The notes beneath the pieces were generated by a model. The model was not told the origin of the DNA, did no database searches, and saw only the letters and a list, made by a program, of their open reading frames with translations. From Aplysia californica (lineage: Eukaryota > Mollusca > Gastropoda > Aplysiida > Aplysiidae), in assembly GCF_000002075.1 (NCBI RefSeq), contig NW_004797319.1, positions 1,128,363-1,192,362 of the forward strand: a stretch of DNA of 64,000 nt, in the 5' to 3' direction. Positions within the stretch are counted from its first letter, which is position 1; the number at the start of each line of letters is the position of its first letter. This document shows, piece after piece, positions 25,501 to 40,031 of this stretch. Made by a program: the position numbers and the translations under genes.

Positions 25501-28500
25501 TATTTATATTTTAGCTTTCTGTTCAAGATTGGCAGATTTTCAGTGTCACTGCATCTTTGCCCCCCCCCCCCCCCCCCAGTTCTTACACCTCTCACACTGA
25601 ATAGGTGTACTTGAGCCATTCTAGTTATTACTAATATTACTCTACTTTGAGTTGCAGCAATGGTTTTCGTCTTCACGTTTATTATATGAATCATGACACC
25701 CAGACTGGTTATTGACAGTCGATATTCTAGTTCTAGGTCTTTTCTCAGGCTCAAAACAGGATTAATTTTTTATTTATAGGGCCTATAGTTTGTTATGTTG
25801 GCTAATATGATGAGGGGAAAATATAAATAAGTAAGAACAGACTGAAATACCAAAGTCTCTCAAGATCCCAGTGCCACACTGACATGTTGTTGACTGGATA
25901 TAATGTACCTACATGTGTGTGTGTGTGTATTCACAAACATATACATGTATTATATTAGATATAAATGGAGCACACGCTTTCATTGTTATGTAACGTGTTC
26001 CTGGAATATGGATGAGGCCCCTCCCTTGGAAAATTGCGAAGCTGGCTTGGCAGTCGCCCAGTATTATAGTCATCTATTGTTCGAAGACTATACTACAAAA
26101 TGTACATTTGCATTCATTTAAAGACATTTTGACTTTTTATCATTGATAGATTGGCTTTTTGGGGGATCATTCTTGACGCGCAGCGGCCTGATTTTTCCCT
26201 CGAATAGGGGTCTTGAAAATTTTTTCCAGGATTTGGTGGGGACCCTGACTGGTGTACATCAAAGTAATTTGAATATATTATCCACAAAAGGTTGTGTATA
26301 AGTTCTATTTGCTAATATATAACATTCCATGCTAATTTGACTTTAATACAACTCTGTGTCACATAATGTGCCACTTTTCTTAAAACAATCAAAATATTGA
26401 AATGTTTAGAAGCCAGTATGTTTAGCATTGATTTTATGATGAAAATATGTCATTTTTGTGTTATATAAGCTGTAGATAACAAATGCTATGTGTTTATAAA
26501 TAAACAAACAAACTTTGAAGCCTTATTTCTAAAATTTGGTTTTGTACTTTGTCTTACACAATCAAGCATATTCTAAAAATTATTCAAAATATTACAATAA
26601 AAAACCCAGCTTCTTCTGCATTGAATTTCCTACAAGAATATGTCCTTAGCTCAAAATGCAAAATTTCTGACAACGGGGATCTTTCTCCAAACACATACAT
26701 GTATGAAGGCCTGTGGGCCTCTTAATGGGGGTGTAAAGTTGCTGTTTCACAATGAAACCTATTAGTAAGTATTTCTTTTTAAAATCTTGGTTTTTGTTTG
26801 GCATCTCCCTTGAATAGATCAGCAAGCTGACCATGTCTGCATCAGCTCTGTTACGAAAGATTCATTTTTACGAGGCCCTAACAGACTTGTACAGTACCAT
26901 TGAAAGGTAAGCTTTGCAGCAGCTCATGATGTTTTCAGAATAAATATCACCAAACATGTGAGCTCTTTCACTGTTCCAAGCACATATAGGATGAGGAGAC
27001 TGGAAAAGGTCCATGAAATTTAGCTCACTTTGTGAGTTAATGAAAAGGTTCGTTTCCAAATTTTATGTGTTCTAGAGTATTCTCTTGCCCTTTTTAACTC
27101 CCAGTGGAGCACAGGCTATCAACGACATTACTCCTGCGAAGCCTGTCCTGAGCATCCTTTTCTAGCTGTTTCCATGATGTCCCCGCTTTTTCAATTTCCG
27201 CTGGTACCGCTTGCCTCTATGTCATCTTTGGTCTTCCCTTCTTACGTTTTCCTCTAGAGTATTGCACGAGTTTAATTCCCATTTGAATACTGTTGAGGTA
27301 TTTTGGAGTTGGGAATTCTGAATTTAACATTCATCTCCTATAAGATAAAACTTTGGAGTGTCCTCAAATGACCCTAGTTCAAGACGTTCCCCTCTGGAGA
27401 TTTGGACCTGCATTGTAGTCGGGTCGTCTGCATCGCCCCTTCTTCTTTTTTGTGTATGTTTTTCTCTTGTAACACCTCTAATCTTCGGCACTCATACGAC
27501 CTTATTGTGATGCAAGTGCTGTAAAACACTTACTAAAAAAATAAAATGATATTGTAGTCGGGCCTGATATCAACTGTGTTAACTCACTCACCGCCATTGC
27601 CGCACCTGTGTCGGTCAATAGGCGACGACCGCTCACCACTGCTGCCGTACCCCTGTCGGTCGCGTATTTTCCTCTTTATTTCTACTAATTATCGACACAT
27701 ATGCGGCATCGGCATAGCCCAATTACTAGAGTAACGTCCCTTTGACCATTGAGAGCATTTTCACTTTATTAGAATGGTTTCCCTTGAAGTTCTGCCTATT
27801 TTTGAAACGGGAGTTCCCTTTGTCCTATTTCTGGGTTTTGTTTTGAACGTCGCACGGCCAAAATCGACAAACGCTAACGTGATGCTCATGCTGGTATGAA
27901 TTGAAAATGGCTCATAATTTTAGAGATTCTGAATCCATATGATTCAATGAACTCAGATTCAGATAATGAAGTGCAAAATAATAGTAGTGATGGTAGTTAG
28001 AGAAGAGAGAAAGAGATAGATCACCTGTCGACAGCAGTAGTCTTTTACTAATACTAGATCTAGTAGTACGACGACTAACGGTGACAGTTGAAAAAGAGAA
28101 GCCTAAGTCATCATAAACTGTTGGAAACTCAAGTGCTGATGTGGTTTGCGTCTATGTATGCTAGTGACTTTGTGTTGATACCAAGCTATGTACAGTGGTC
28201 TCCGCCTAAGATCCCACCGCTTAGGATCCCGCTTCGCCTTAGATCCGGCTGTTTCGCCTAAGATCCGGCTGTTTCGCCTAAGATCCGGCTGTTTCGCCTA
28301 AGATCCCGCACTGAAGGAGCTACTGTCTGCTAAGATCCCGCTTTTCAGGTTTTCAGGTCATAATTTAGTTTTTTCTTCTTCTTTATTTAAGACCAAAAAA
28401 AAAAAGAAGAAAAAAACCTGGGCGCGCTCAGCTGATCAACCAAGTAGCAAAGATTTGCGATCCTTATCCAGTCCGTCACGTCGCGGATCATCCACTCTCA

Positions 28501-30505
28501 TGAATGCGATCACACCTCTGGTGTAAATCTCAATAAGTGGTTACAATGTTTGTCCCAGACGGGATTGCACCAAGGTGTGAACTCGTGGATGCCTTGCTTT
28601 CCCCTGTCACCCGAGCCGTCCGCCTGACCTTACATCACACACTAGGTGGGGAGGGCCTACAAGCAAGCGTCTGACTGCATTCCATCAAACTGTGAACTCT
28701 CTCTCTCTTCTGGCGCTGTGGCTTCATAAACGGTCAGCGATGCCGACACCACGCAGGAACTCAACACTTGCCCTGGGGTCCTTAAAAAGTGCTGAAAGTG
28801 GGTTACTGAAATGTCCCAGCAGACGAAACTGTGAACTCGTGGACGCTTACGTTTTCTCGACCATCACTCTCATCTTTTAGTTTTGTGCTTTAACTTCCTA
28901 GACAGACTAGCGCCCATTCTCTTGGACTGTCCGATCGCCTTTGCGTAATGGGGTCATCTGTTGGCAGTGAACCTGCCTTTCATTTTTTAAAAATTTGGTC
29001 AGTTTGGTCACAGCACAACGATTTATGATGCATCATGACATGGGCGGGGAACTCCATTAGAGATGGAAAGCAATACATTTTTGATGTGGGGCATTGTTTG
29101 AAGCCAACTGGTTCCCATCTGGCGAAGTAGTATTTTTTTAAAAGCCCCACCCCCCGTCCCCAAACAAAAAAAAGGAAAAATTTACTTCTGAAAAGAACTT
29201 TTAGTGCCCAGGAGTCACGTCACTTTATTTTAAAGTAAAGGAAGATCATTGTACAGATTTTGGGCCTGACGTGAGTTACTGTGGATTCTTCCCCCTGGCC
29301 ATTGGGCTAAGATCCCGGTTTGCCTAAGATCCAGCATTTTCCTTGCTCCCGAGCACCGTGATCTTAGGCGGAGATTACTGGATTTATACTTAAAGTCTTA
29401 CAAGCTAGTGAAAGCATACGATAAATTTCTGTCAATTTAGGATGAAGAAACAGCTGTTTGATCTGATCCAAGTTTCCAAGACTAGTTTGACTACAAAAGT
29501 AGCCTCAATGTGTTTTTTTTTCTTTTGACTAGTAAAATATTTGAAGGTTTCATAGGAATACTCAACAAAGTCACATTTTTGTCATTTTTAAGAAATAATA
29601 TCTTAAAAAATTTTCCAAAAAAACCCCAAAGATTTTCCCTTCTTTTTTTCTCGCATATTTCTGTTTTTCTATCTTTAAAATGTTGTTATGTGAGTGGTTG
29701 GCTGTTGCTCTGGTGTGGTTTGCTTCTTCTTTCCTATCAAACATCTATCGTCCTTATCTCCCCTCCTTCTTTTTTTATGTTTGTTACTCTCTTGTAACGC
29801 CTCTAATCTTCTGACGCTCATATGACCTTAGGCAGTTGCGAGCGCCGTAAAACCTCTACTAAAACAAAAAATCTCTCGTCTTTATCTCCCCACCTTCTTT
29901 TTTGTGTTTGTTACTCTCTTGTAACACCTCTAATCTTCGGCACTTATATGACCTTATTGTGTTGCAAGTGCCCTAAAACACTACTAAAACAAAATATAAT
30001 GTTGTTATGGTAATCTGCATTGAAACGGCATGGAGTATTACTTAAAATATTAGATATTTTGACTTTTGTTTTTATCTTTCTCGTCCTCGCTGTGTCTCTG
30101 CGGGTGGCTGGTGGGTGCTCAGGTGTGGTTTGCTCTTTCTTTTATATCAAACGTCTATCGTCCTTATCTCCCCTCCCTCTTTTTTTGTGTTTGTTACTCT
30201 TTTGTAACACCTCTATCCTTCGGCACTCGTATGACCTTATTGTGTTGTAAGTGCCGTAAATCACTTACTAAAACCAAAAAAACAACATTTTGTGTCTCTG
30301 ACCTCAGAGTCATGGATCTACTGCCATCCATTGAAGAGCTTCAGGACAAGGAGGAAGAGGAGGAGGACGAGACTTTTTTACTCAGAGAGGAAGATGAGAA
30401 CAAAATTCTGGCCAATCTGGAGGAAGTGACCAATGTGCTGTCCAATGCCCATGAGCTCATTGTACGTTCACTGACTGTGTGTGTGTGTGTGTGTCTTTGT
30501 GTGTT

Positions 30506-30550
<45 letters not shown>

Positions 30551-31016
30551 AGCTGCCTACCATTACGGATTTTTCGTGTTTAGTACGGAAATCAGCTTCA
30601 TAATACAAAAGTACGGAAACTTCGAAAAAATATGGGTTTTCGTCTAATCGTTGATAATAGCTTCTCCGCTGTTCGTCGACCAACAGGATCGAAAGGTTCG
30701 ATTTTAAAATTATATGAATATCAAAAACTACGATGGAACTGGAAATGAATTTCTTTCTTACTGTTTACATCCTGGCAGTAGGCCTGGGCATTATTGGTTA
30801 AAAAGACTTCCCAAATAAGTAGGTACGTAGTTTTCTTAAAGTCACACGAAAGAGTACTGAAACTTACTGAAAAAGTAGGGAAAGGTACTGATAATTGGCA
30901 TTGGTGATAGGCTCTCTCATGGGTAGGCAGCTCCTGTGCGTGTGTGTGTGTGTGTGTGCGTGCGTGCGTGTGTGCGTGCGTGCGTGCGTGCGTGTGTGCG
31001 TGCGTGCGTATGTGCA

Positions 31017-31060
<44 letters not shown>

Positions 31061-31329
31061 AGAGAAAGAAAGAGAGAGAGAGAGAGAGAAAGAGAGAGAG
31101 CGAGAGGCTCTCAGTTTTCATCTGTGTGTGTATGTGTCGCCGTGTTCCTCTGTGTGCACTTCACAGTGTCTTTTCTGTAGATGTGTACTTCTCTGTATTT
31201 TTCTGTATGTGTGTGTCTTCCTCACTGTGTTCTTCTGTGTGTATGTGTGCCTTACCATGTTCCTCTCTGTGTGTCTGCTTCACTGTGTGCATCTGTGCAT
31301 GCACAAATGTATTCATTTTTGTCTCGGTG

Positions 31330-31390
<61 letters not shown>

Positions 31391-34300
31391 TATATATTAT
31401 GTAACTCACTTAAAAGCAAAACCTAATTTTAGAGACATGATGTTTCAAAGTGCTATGATTTAGGCTAAAGGTACATGGGTTTGTCTCTAAAGGACTTTAT
31501 GAGAAAAGAAATAGAATTGCTTGACCTTTCAAATGACAGAATAGGACCCTCAGTGGGCTCTTTGCTAATTTTTTGTCTCTCAACATCCGAAAATGAAACA
31601 TATTTCAGGACTGGTATCATAATCCTTGACAGGTTTGTGGTGGTCAAAACTGATAGTCGTGTGGGTTGTAATGTTGGCTAGAGCCAGTCTCTGGATTTCC
31701 TGTCTTCCCCAGTGTGCAAACACAAGTGGAAGTCTTGCTGTATTGGGATTGTTGTAGGGCAATTGGATATGTTGACTGTAATGTATGTCTGATGTCTGAA
31801 ATGTAAAAATGGGAAGGAACTATTTTGCGAATGTTGAAATAATGATTCTTTAATATCACAATTATTTCCCCTTCTTGATACGTCACATTTTGTCTCGTTT
31901 TGGAATCCACACGAAATTTCAGCGTAAACTAAACTAAATAAAATCAGTTCACCGGCAGGTAGGCAAGAGAGCGGCTGTGTTTTGTCTTTCTTTCAAGTAT
32001 TAATCTTTTTATAATGTGAGGCCATATGCAGCCGTCACATTGACCATGACACTCAGTGAGCAGAGACAATCCAGTCTTCTTGAAGCTATTCAGTACCCAA
32101 CGATTTTTGGTTGTAGTACATTGAAAAGTCATTCAGCGTATGGGTTTGTAGCTTTTCTTGGAATATTTAGAGGTTCAGAAGTCTTGGTAATTCTCACATG
32201 AAAATATGTTAATAGGAGGCATGTGATAAAAAGTGAATATGTCTTCCTTTATTATTGTATCAAACATTTTGTTTCAATATGTATTGGTGCATGTGTGCAA
32301 GTGCAGACTTGCCTATTTGTTTGTTTGTGTCTCCATTTGTGCGCTTGTATGTATCTTTGTGCAGGTGTGGGAAATGAAGAAATAAAAAATAGGAGGGTAG
32401 CGAGACCATTGTATGGTTGGAGGGCACCTCTGACAGGTCCTACCTCTTTCCTCTCCACCTGGAGTTTCTGTCTGTCCTACCGTTTTCCCTGCACTAAATG
32501 ACTGTTGTTGTTGATGTTCCTCTGCTTACCCAAACCTACAAACAAAAACAAATTTCTCTTGGCATTCTTTCCTCATATTGAACAATAAATCTGTACTCAG
32601 GGCCAAGCTCCCAATGCCAACCCTTACAATTTGTTGGTGGACACCAAGTTGTGCTCTCCAGACACGGGACCAGCCGTCTACAATGTGGCGAGTGCTTGGT
32701 ATGTTTCTTTCCTCCATTCTTCAGTGTTACATTACTGACGGTATGTTTCTGCCATAACGTTTTTAGGATTATGTTGCTGGTATGTTTCAGTCCTTGAATT
32801 TTCAAGCAGGTAATTGGAGGGTACCACTGGTAGGTTCTACTCCTTTTCTTTCCGTCTCCTTTTTTTTCATCTGTCCTCTATCTTACTCTTTCCCTGCACT
32901 TAAATAACCATTATTATATAGATGTTCTCTTCGTTATTCAATTTCAAAACAGAAATGGGCACTGATAAAAAAGTAAATTCTACCTGTGGTGTCTTCCTGT
33001 CACCTGACAAACTTGTAAGCGCTGAGCCTCTTGGTTCTGTGTCAGGTGTAGGGTAAGTGGTAATTAAGGCCTTGATGTTGTGCTAATTTTCCCTGATATG
33101 TACAGTTATCCCCTTGTCTTAAAGGCCCCTTGGCTTTCAGCATTTGCCTGCTTTCTTAGAGACACTTTTTGTTTAACATACATAGAATCTAATGTGACTC
33201 GTACTTTTGAGAAAGCCCATCTCAACATAGCTCATGGTCTGCTTAGTGTGAAAAACGTGTGAATTTTGTGCTTTCTGTATGACCAGAGTCAGTTTCCCCC
33301 TGGATTTGTCAACTCTTCTCTACCTTCTCTTTCCTGTTTTTTAAATTATATTGAGAGTCTTTGGTTAGGTCAGCGGGTGGTTGGAGGATGCCACTGGTAG
33401 GTCCTACTTTTTTACTTTCCCTCTGTCATTTTTGTCTGTCTGTCTGCTTCTTTTTTCCTTTCAAACATCTATCGTCCTTATCTCCCCTCCTTTTTTATGT
33501 TAGTTACTCTCTTGTAACACCTCTTATCTTCTGGCGCTCATGTGACCTTATGCAGTTGCGAGAGCCGTAAAACCTCTACTAAAACTAAATTAACTGTCTT
33601 ACTTTTTTCCCAGCACTAAAAATGACCATTATTTTTTGTATGATGTGCTTCTCTTTACTCAAAGAAATAAGCAAACAATCTGTCAGGTGTTCTTTCCTTT
33701 TGATCCGTTGTATTGACGCTTATCTTTTTCTTGTTATTAGTCATAATCATGCGTACATGTTTCTCTTTAATTCAAACAAACTTCCCTTTCTCTTTCCCAT
33801 TTGTCTACTTTCTTGTGTTTTGTTTTCTCTATCTGTGATGTGTGAAAGATTTGAGGTGGCCACTGCTAGGTCTTTCTTTTCTTTCTCTCCGTTGTTTCAG
33901 TTTGTGTGTATTACTGTTCCCGCACAAAATGACAGGTATTGTGCAATTGTGGTTGTCTTTGTTTTAGCATAACGTAACCATCAACAAAGTTTGTATTATA
34001 GCATTGATATTCTTGTCAGTTTCTGTTGTGAAAGAACTTTTGTTTCCCCGTTGCGCAGCTGTCTATTAGAAAGTGTTCTCGCACTGCTGGCCACCCCAGC
34101 CATGGTGAGTCGTCCCAGTGTGTATCTGGCTGTCCAAACCTTGCTCCAGAGACTGCTGGAGAAACAAGATGGTCTTCTGTTCTTGGGGTCTCACCCAGAC
34201 ACTTCAAATGGAATCTTGCGGTGCCTACTGCAGACTGTGGTTAGTATTAAAGGATGATGTTTTGATTATGTGAGAGGGTGTTTGGAAGGCATGGCTGGTA

Positions 34301-37300
34301 GGTTCTACTTCTGGACTATCCTTCCTTTACTTTCATGCTAATATTTTTCACTTAACTCAGGACAGTTTCTGTCTCTTGTCCTGCAAATGGTTTTAGCACA
34401 TTTTTTACCTTAAAATGACACAGTATATTCTTCCTTTTCTTCGTCCAGTAGCGAAAGGTGGACTTTCTGTGGGAAGGCTGAAACACATGATTTCAAGTGC
34501 AGACATAAAGTGTGTTTATATGTGCGAGCATCATGAATGCGTTTCCTTCAAATGCATTTATGTAAATACACCTCTCCCAAAGGAGTAATTGGGTTCATTT
34601 ACCGATTTTTTGCTGTGGAAAAAGTTAAGGGGAATGGATGTTAATGAGCACCATACTCCTACGCCTGTCTCAACCAAACCACAGGAAGATACTGAAGAGT
34701 CGGGAGAAGAGGTCCCCTCCAGGCAGCTGGGCATGGAGATGGTCTATCATCTACAAGTGCTTGCCTATGTGGACCAGCTACTGACCTGGCACAATTCAGG
34801 TGAGTCCTGAAGTTTTGTTTTTGAAAATCTCTTATTGGTTAGGAACTCAGCAAAATAGATAATTTGGCGGGCAGATAAGATAAGATAATATGGATAGCTT
34901 AAAAGGATAAAGTCAGGCAAGCTGAGATTGGTAAGATATGGTGAGCAGGTCAGATTGGATACAGAAATCAGGAATGAAAAGATAGAATGATTATTTATAG
35001 TCAAGTATCCGCTTCCATGAAAGGCTCAAGCATTTTCACAATAGCTCCCCTGGCGTGCCAGGTAGCTCCAATACTGTCTCAATCTCCCAAGGGACGTACT
35101 GTTTTGATGCCTGCTAGAAGTGCTCCTCTGTCATTCATGTGTTCTCAATTTCTTCTCTTTCTGTTGACAAGTATTTCATTTCGGTTTGGTAGACTAAGGT
35201 ACCCGAGGTAAAGTTGATTTCCCAATGATACAACATCCTACCCTGTGATATCCTTTTGATTGTGAGCTTTTTATTGCTAGGGACTAGCCTCTAGAAAAGT
35301 GACAATAATGATCTTGTGTGCTTTTGTATCAGGGTCCAAGGTCATAGATGATGCTGATGTGATCACGGCACTGCATGGTTTGCACACCATGTCCTTCAGT
35401 TCAGTGAGTCGAGACCCACTCATGGGTCGGCACATCACAGCTAAGGTCATTGCTCTGGACAAGAATTTGGAGGCATTGTTGCCTTTCTTGGAAAAGAGTG
35501 GTAAGCTGGATACTGTAATTGTTTTTGGTGTTGATCCCTTGATTTTGGGGGATTTTTGCTTTTGATCTAATGTTTAATGCTGAATGATGATGATTTGTTT
35601 TTTTAAAATTCTTTAGGCAGTAGGCGTTACTTAAGTTGCCCCTCTATGAGAAGAGTGGTAAGCTGGAAACTCTTGTTTTTGTTATCAGTCAGTTGATGTG
35701 TGGGCTTTTTCCCTTTGATCTTATGCTTAATGCTGCCAAATGTTGATTTGCTTTTTAACTCTTTGGGTGGCAGGTATTTAATTACTTATGTTGGCTAAGA
35801 AAGAGTGATAAACTCGAAATTGTCGTGGAAAGGAGCATTATGTGGGTTTACCTGGATCGTACACTGTGGAATCATACGTCTCAATTTTTGCAGCATACTC
35901 TCTGGGAAAGGGTGTCCTTTGAGTCTGTTTGTGTATCGTACACTGTAGACTGGGGCATCAACTGGGTTTGTCTGCAGCATATATGTCTACTGTGGAAAGA
36001 GCGGTCACTTATGTCTGCCTGTGGCTTGGACTTCTAAATGCTGTGCAATGAAATGACTATTTCCCTTTCAACTCTTTGGGCAGTATTTGTTACTTGTGTT
36101 GCGTCACTCTGTATGAGCCTTGACTTGCAAGTTTGACAAAGGTTAATCTTGTATTCCTTGTCAAAGCAGGCTTTCCTTCTCTTCACAGAATAGCAACCAA
36201 GGGGAAAACAACACTTGGATATTTTCCTTGGTATTCTTGTACTGTACTGAAATCTGCTCAAAGTAATAATAGTTTTATGAATGACAAAACAAGCAGCTCC
36301 TATTTCTATTCTTTACCTTAAATGTTCTTGCCTGTCTTTTCCCGCCACTGACTGACCGACTGACAGTTTTTGGACTGGCGTTTGTGGTGCAGCGGTCAGG
36401 AGACCTGATTTAGATTCCCGAGCAGGGAGAAAATTTGGATCCATTATCTCGGTCTTTCTGCTGGGATATTGTATCCCTTTCAGCCTGGAATGGCTCTGAC
36501 AGACAGGGTTGAAAGTCTGCTGCCTAAATGATCTAAACTGTGTCGATGGGGGCATAAAAACACACAGTCCAAAAAAGTTTCGTCTGTGATTTTCCTGCTC
36601 TGTGAGAAGTTGTTGATTGCTCTGGTTGTCAAGGGCTGCCACTGGTAGCTCATGTTTCTATTCTTTACCTGTCTTTCCTGCTCTTTTCAAGATTAAAGAG
36701 ACCCTAATTGTATCCATGTGCTTCTCTGTACTCAAATAAACAAACTGTTTTGCTTTTTATCAGCACAAAATGACCATATTTTAGTGTAAATGGGCGTGGC
36801 TGGTTGGAAGGCTGTAAGTGTTAGGTCCTACTTCATTACTTTCCATCTGTTGATTATGTCTGTGTGACCTTTTTTCCAGCACTGAAAACTCATTATTTTG
36901 ACGATTTGCTTCTTTACTCACACAAACAAACAAGTAAACATGTCTGCTGAAACTCAAACTGTTTTCCTCTGGGTTGTTGGCAGGTGCTCTGGTGCAGCTT
37001 GCTCCTTCTTTCCCATCAAATGTCTATCGTCCTTATCTCTCCTCTTTCTTTTCCTTGTATGGTACTTTCTAGTAACACCTCTAAACTTTGGCACTTATAT
37101 GACCTATTTGTGTTGCAGGCGCCCTAGAACTTTTACTAAAACTTAAAAACAAAACTCTTGCATTTTCCTGCTCTGTGAGAAGTTTTTGACTCCCCTGGCC
37201 TATTTTTCTATGTTAACTCTCCCCAGGTGAGGAGGTATTTGATGGTCAGCTGCGAAAGTCGGTCAGCGCCAACTACACAGTGCAGCTTCTGCTGATGCTG

Positions 37301-39993
37301 GTCAAGACGAGCAGCAACGCGAGCATGCTGGAGCACTACGCCCCTCGCATGCTGGCTTTGTGCCAAGACAGTGAGTTGAGATCCGTAACCCCTTATCTCC
37401 GGCAAGCTGCTCCCAGCGGCTCATGGTCGGAATCGCTGTGCTGGTGAGCTGCTGGCAGTGGTTCGGGCACATTCCTTGACGACGACTTTGACGTCAAATT
37501 ACTTTTCGGCCATTGCAAGTCTCTTTTATTGGCAGTTCATTCAGTAGATGAAGAACTATCAAACTAGGTTCACTTGTTTTAATTTAAGGACCAATTTAAT
37601 GATGTAAATGTCACTTTTTAGATTTCGTACCAAAAGAGGGCCCTGGCATAGTGGGTTTACCCCCCTCGGAGATAAAGAGTTAAATTCTTCTTGAGGAGGT
37701 CTAGCTAGGTCTATATGCCAATATTTGCAAGTAAACATCTACCTGTAGCAGAGACCAACTATTTCTATTTTCGTCCTTCCTGGGCAGAATAGAATAGATA
37801 TGTCTATGAAGCTTGAATGACTTCCCTCGTATGACAATATTGGCGAGTAAACATTTACTTGCGAAATTCGAATGGCTGAATTTATTTGACTATATTGACT
37901 AATAAACATTTACTTGGGTTACATTTAGATAGCTTTGATTATATGCCAATACTGTCTGAATAATTCCAGTGACATCCTTTATAGGCAAAACTAAATAATC
38001 ACATTTGGATGCCACTGTTGGTGAGTGAATGTTTACTTGTAAAATTCCAGTGATATCCTCTTTGGGCAGAACTAAATATAGTCATTCCTTCACCTAAGAC
38101 CACTTGTACTAATAATTAACCACTTCCAACTTCTCCCCTGGCATTTTTATTACATTGTAATAACACTGTCCAAGGTGACCAGCTGTTTAAGATGGCCACT
38201 TTTCTTCTTGACAACAGGTGATTATCTTGAGCAAGTAGTAGTCACATTTATATGCCAATATTGGCAAGTAAACATTAACTTGTGAAATTCCAGCAACTCT
38301 CTCTTTGGGCAAAACTAAATAGCCATGTTTATGTTTCAATATTGGTGAATAAGGATTTCGCTACCTTAGAATTACACATTTGTGAGGCATCATGGTGACG
38401 CTCGTCAAAATATTGAAAACAAAGAAATCGGCATTTTTTTGCCCGACGTAATTTTTTTTCTTATTTTCTTTTTTTCGCTCAACACCTTTCAGTTCCATTG
38501 AAAAACACTTTTCTGTGTGGATTTAACTTAAAAACATTGATTAAAGGCAAAAAATGTAGATTTTCGGTTAACAAGGACTCTCAAGCTAAAGAAGGTACAA
38601 AATTTTAGCGCCTATTTTCTCGCTAATTTTACCTCTGAAACCAGGCAACCCTGACCTCATTCAATCTCAAACATTTCGACTTCTATTCAACATAGATGGA
38701 TATTTTTTTCACCAAAAGAAAGGCAAATGAACAGGCTTTAAAATGGTACCAATAACCCCATATGCCCAAAAATTGATGAGCGCCTGATTCCACCACGTTG
38801 TCACACATTTCTATCTGCTCAGTACCTGGTTTTGAGAAATTTGACTTTAAAAATTTTGAGCTTCACAATATGTCAAGCTTTTTCGAATGCAATTCTTTGA
38901 ATATCTTGATAATGACTCCGAATAATCTTACGATTTTGATAGATCAGGTAGATCATTTTGTTTCTGACCTCATGGTCCTAATTAATAACTCCAAACGGCC
39001 AAAAACATCAGATAGAACTTTGTAATTCTAAGTTAGCGATTTGTCTGTGAAATTCCAGTGACTCCCAAACTTGGCAAAACTCTTTAGCTATGTCTATATC
39101 TGCCGTTCAGTGTAAGACTCCGCCATTCGCCACTTTTCAAATTTGCCTATGGAAGAGTCTTACACCAAGCAGTTGATATGTCAGTTTTAAATGGCCAAAC
39201 ATTTACTAGTGATGTCCCTGTGACTTTTCTCTTTCTTTCGCCTAATGAACTGAGTACTGTGTGGCTCTGTGGTGTGTGAGCTGTCTCACAGTTATGTCAA
39301 GCCTACGTCAGTGTCTTGGCGTTTTGGGTGTGTCCTTGAGCAAGAGACTAGCACTCAAGCTGAAACACTGGTGCTGCATCGTGGCGACCAGCAATAGCAT
39401 ATTTCTAAGAATGTCTATATTAGTGTGGTATTGTGTATTGTGGGATATTGATGAATAATTGTGTGTATGCGCGCGCGTGCTTATATGTGTGCGCGTGCAT
39501 GTGTGTGCATGCGCACGCACCATTGAATATCGAATTTTCCTAGGAAATCAATGAAAGCTGTGTTTTATTGTATTTTATTTAATTAATTTTTTTGTTTAAA
39601 TGCTTGAACTTAAATGATAAATGTTTCTTGAACTCAAATCATAACGGAAGCCCCTGACTCAAATTTTAGGTTCTAGTACCAAGCTGACCCAGTTGCAGGA
39701 GTGGTTGCTGCCCACAAAGTCCCTGACTAGCTATGACTTGGACGGGCTGCCGGCTATGATTGCTCAGATGAAGCTGTTTGCCGATGATGTGAAGAAGGTG
39801 CCTCCTGGACTGATCACTGTGCTCAGGATTATTTCCTCGCTGTTGGATTCCATCTCTGCCGGGGTGGAAACTACATGTGAGAGAGGGAGAGAGAAAGACA
39901 GAGACAGACAGAGACAGACAGAGGGACAGACAGAGAGACAGAAAGAGGGACAGACAGAGAGACAGTGATAGAGAGACAGTGATAGAGAGAGAA

Positions 39994-40031
<38 letters not shown>

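Noticed and set aside
30864-31426. Long open frames through the GT/GA/AT repeats
   Set aside because: Translations of microsatellites (VCVCV, ERERE, YIYIY), without any protein-like part.
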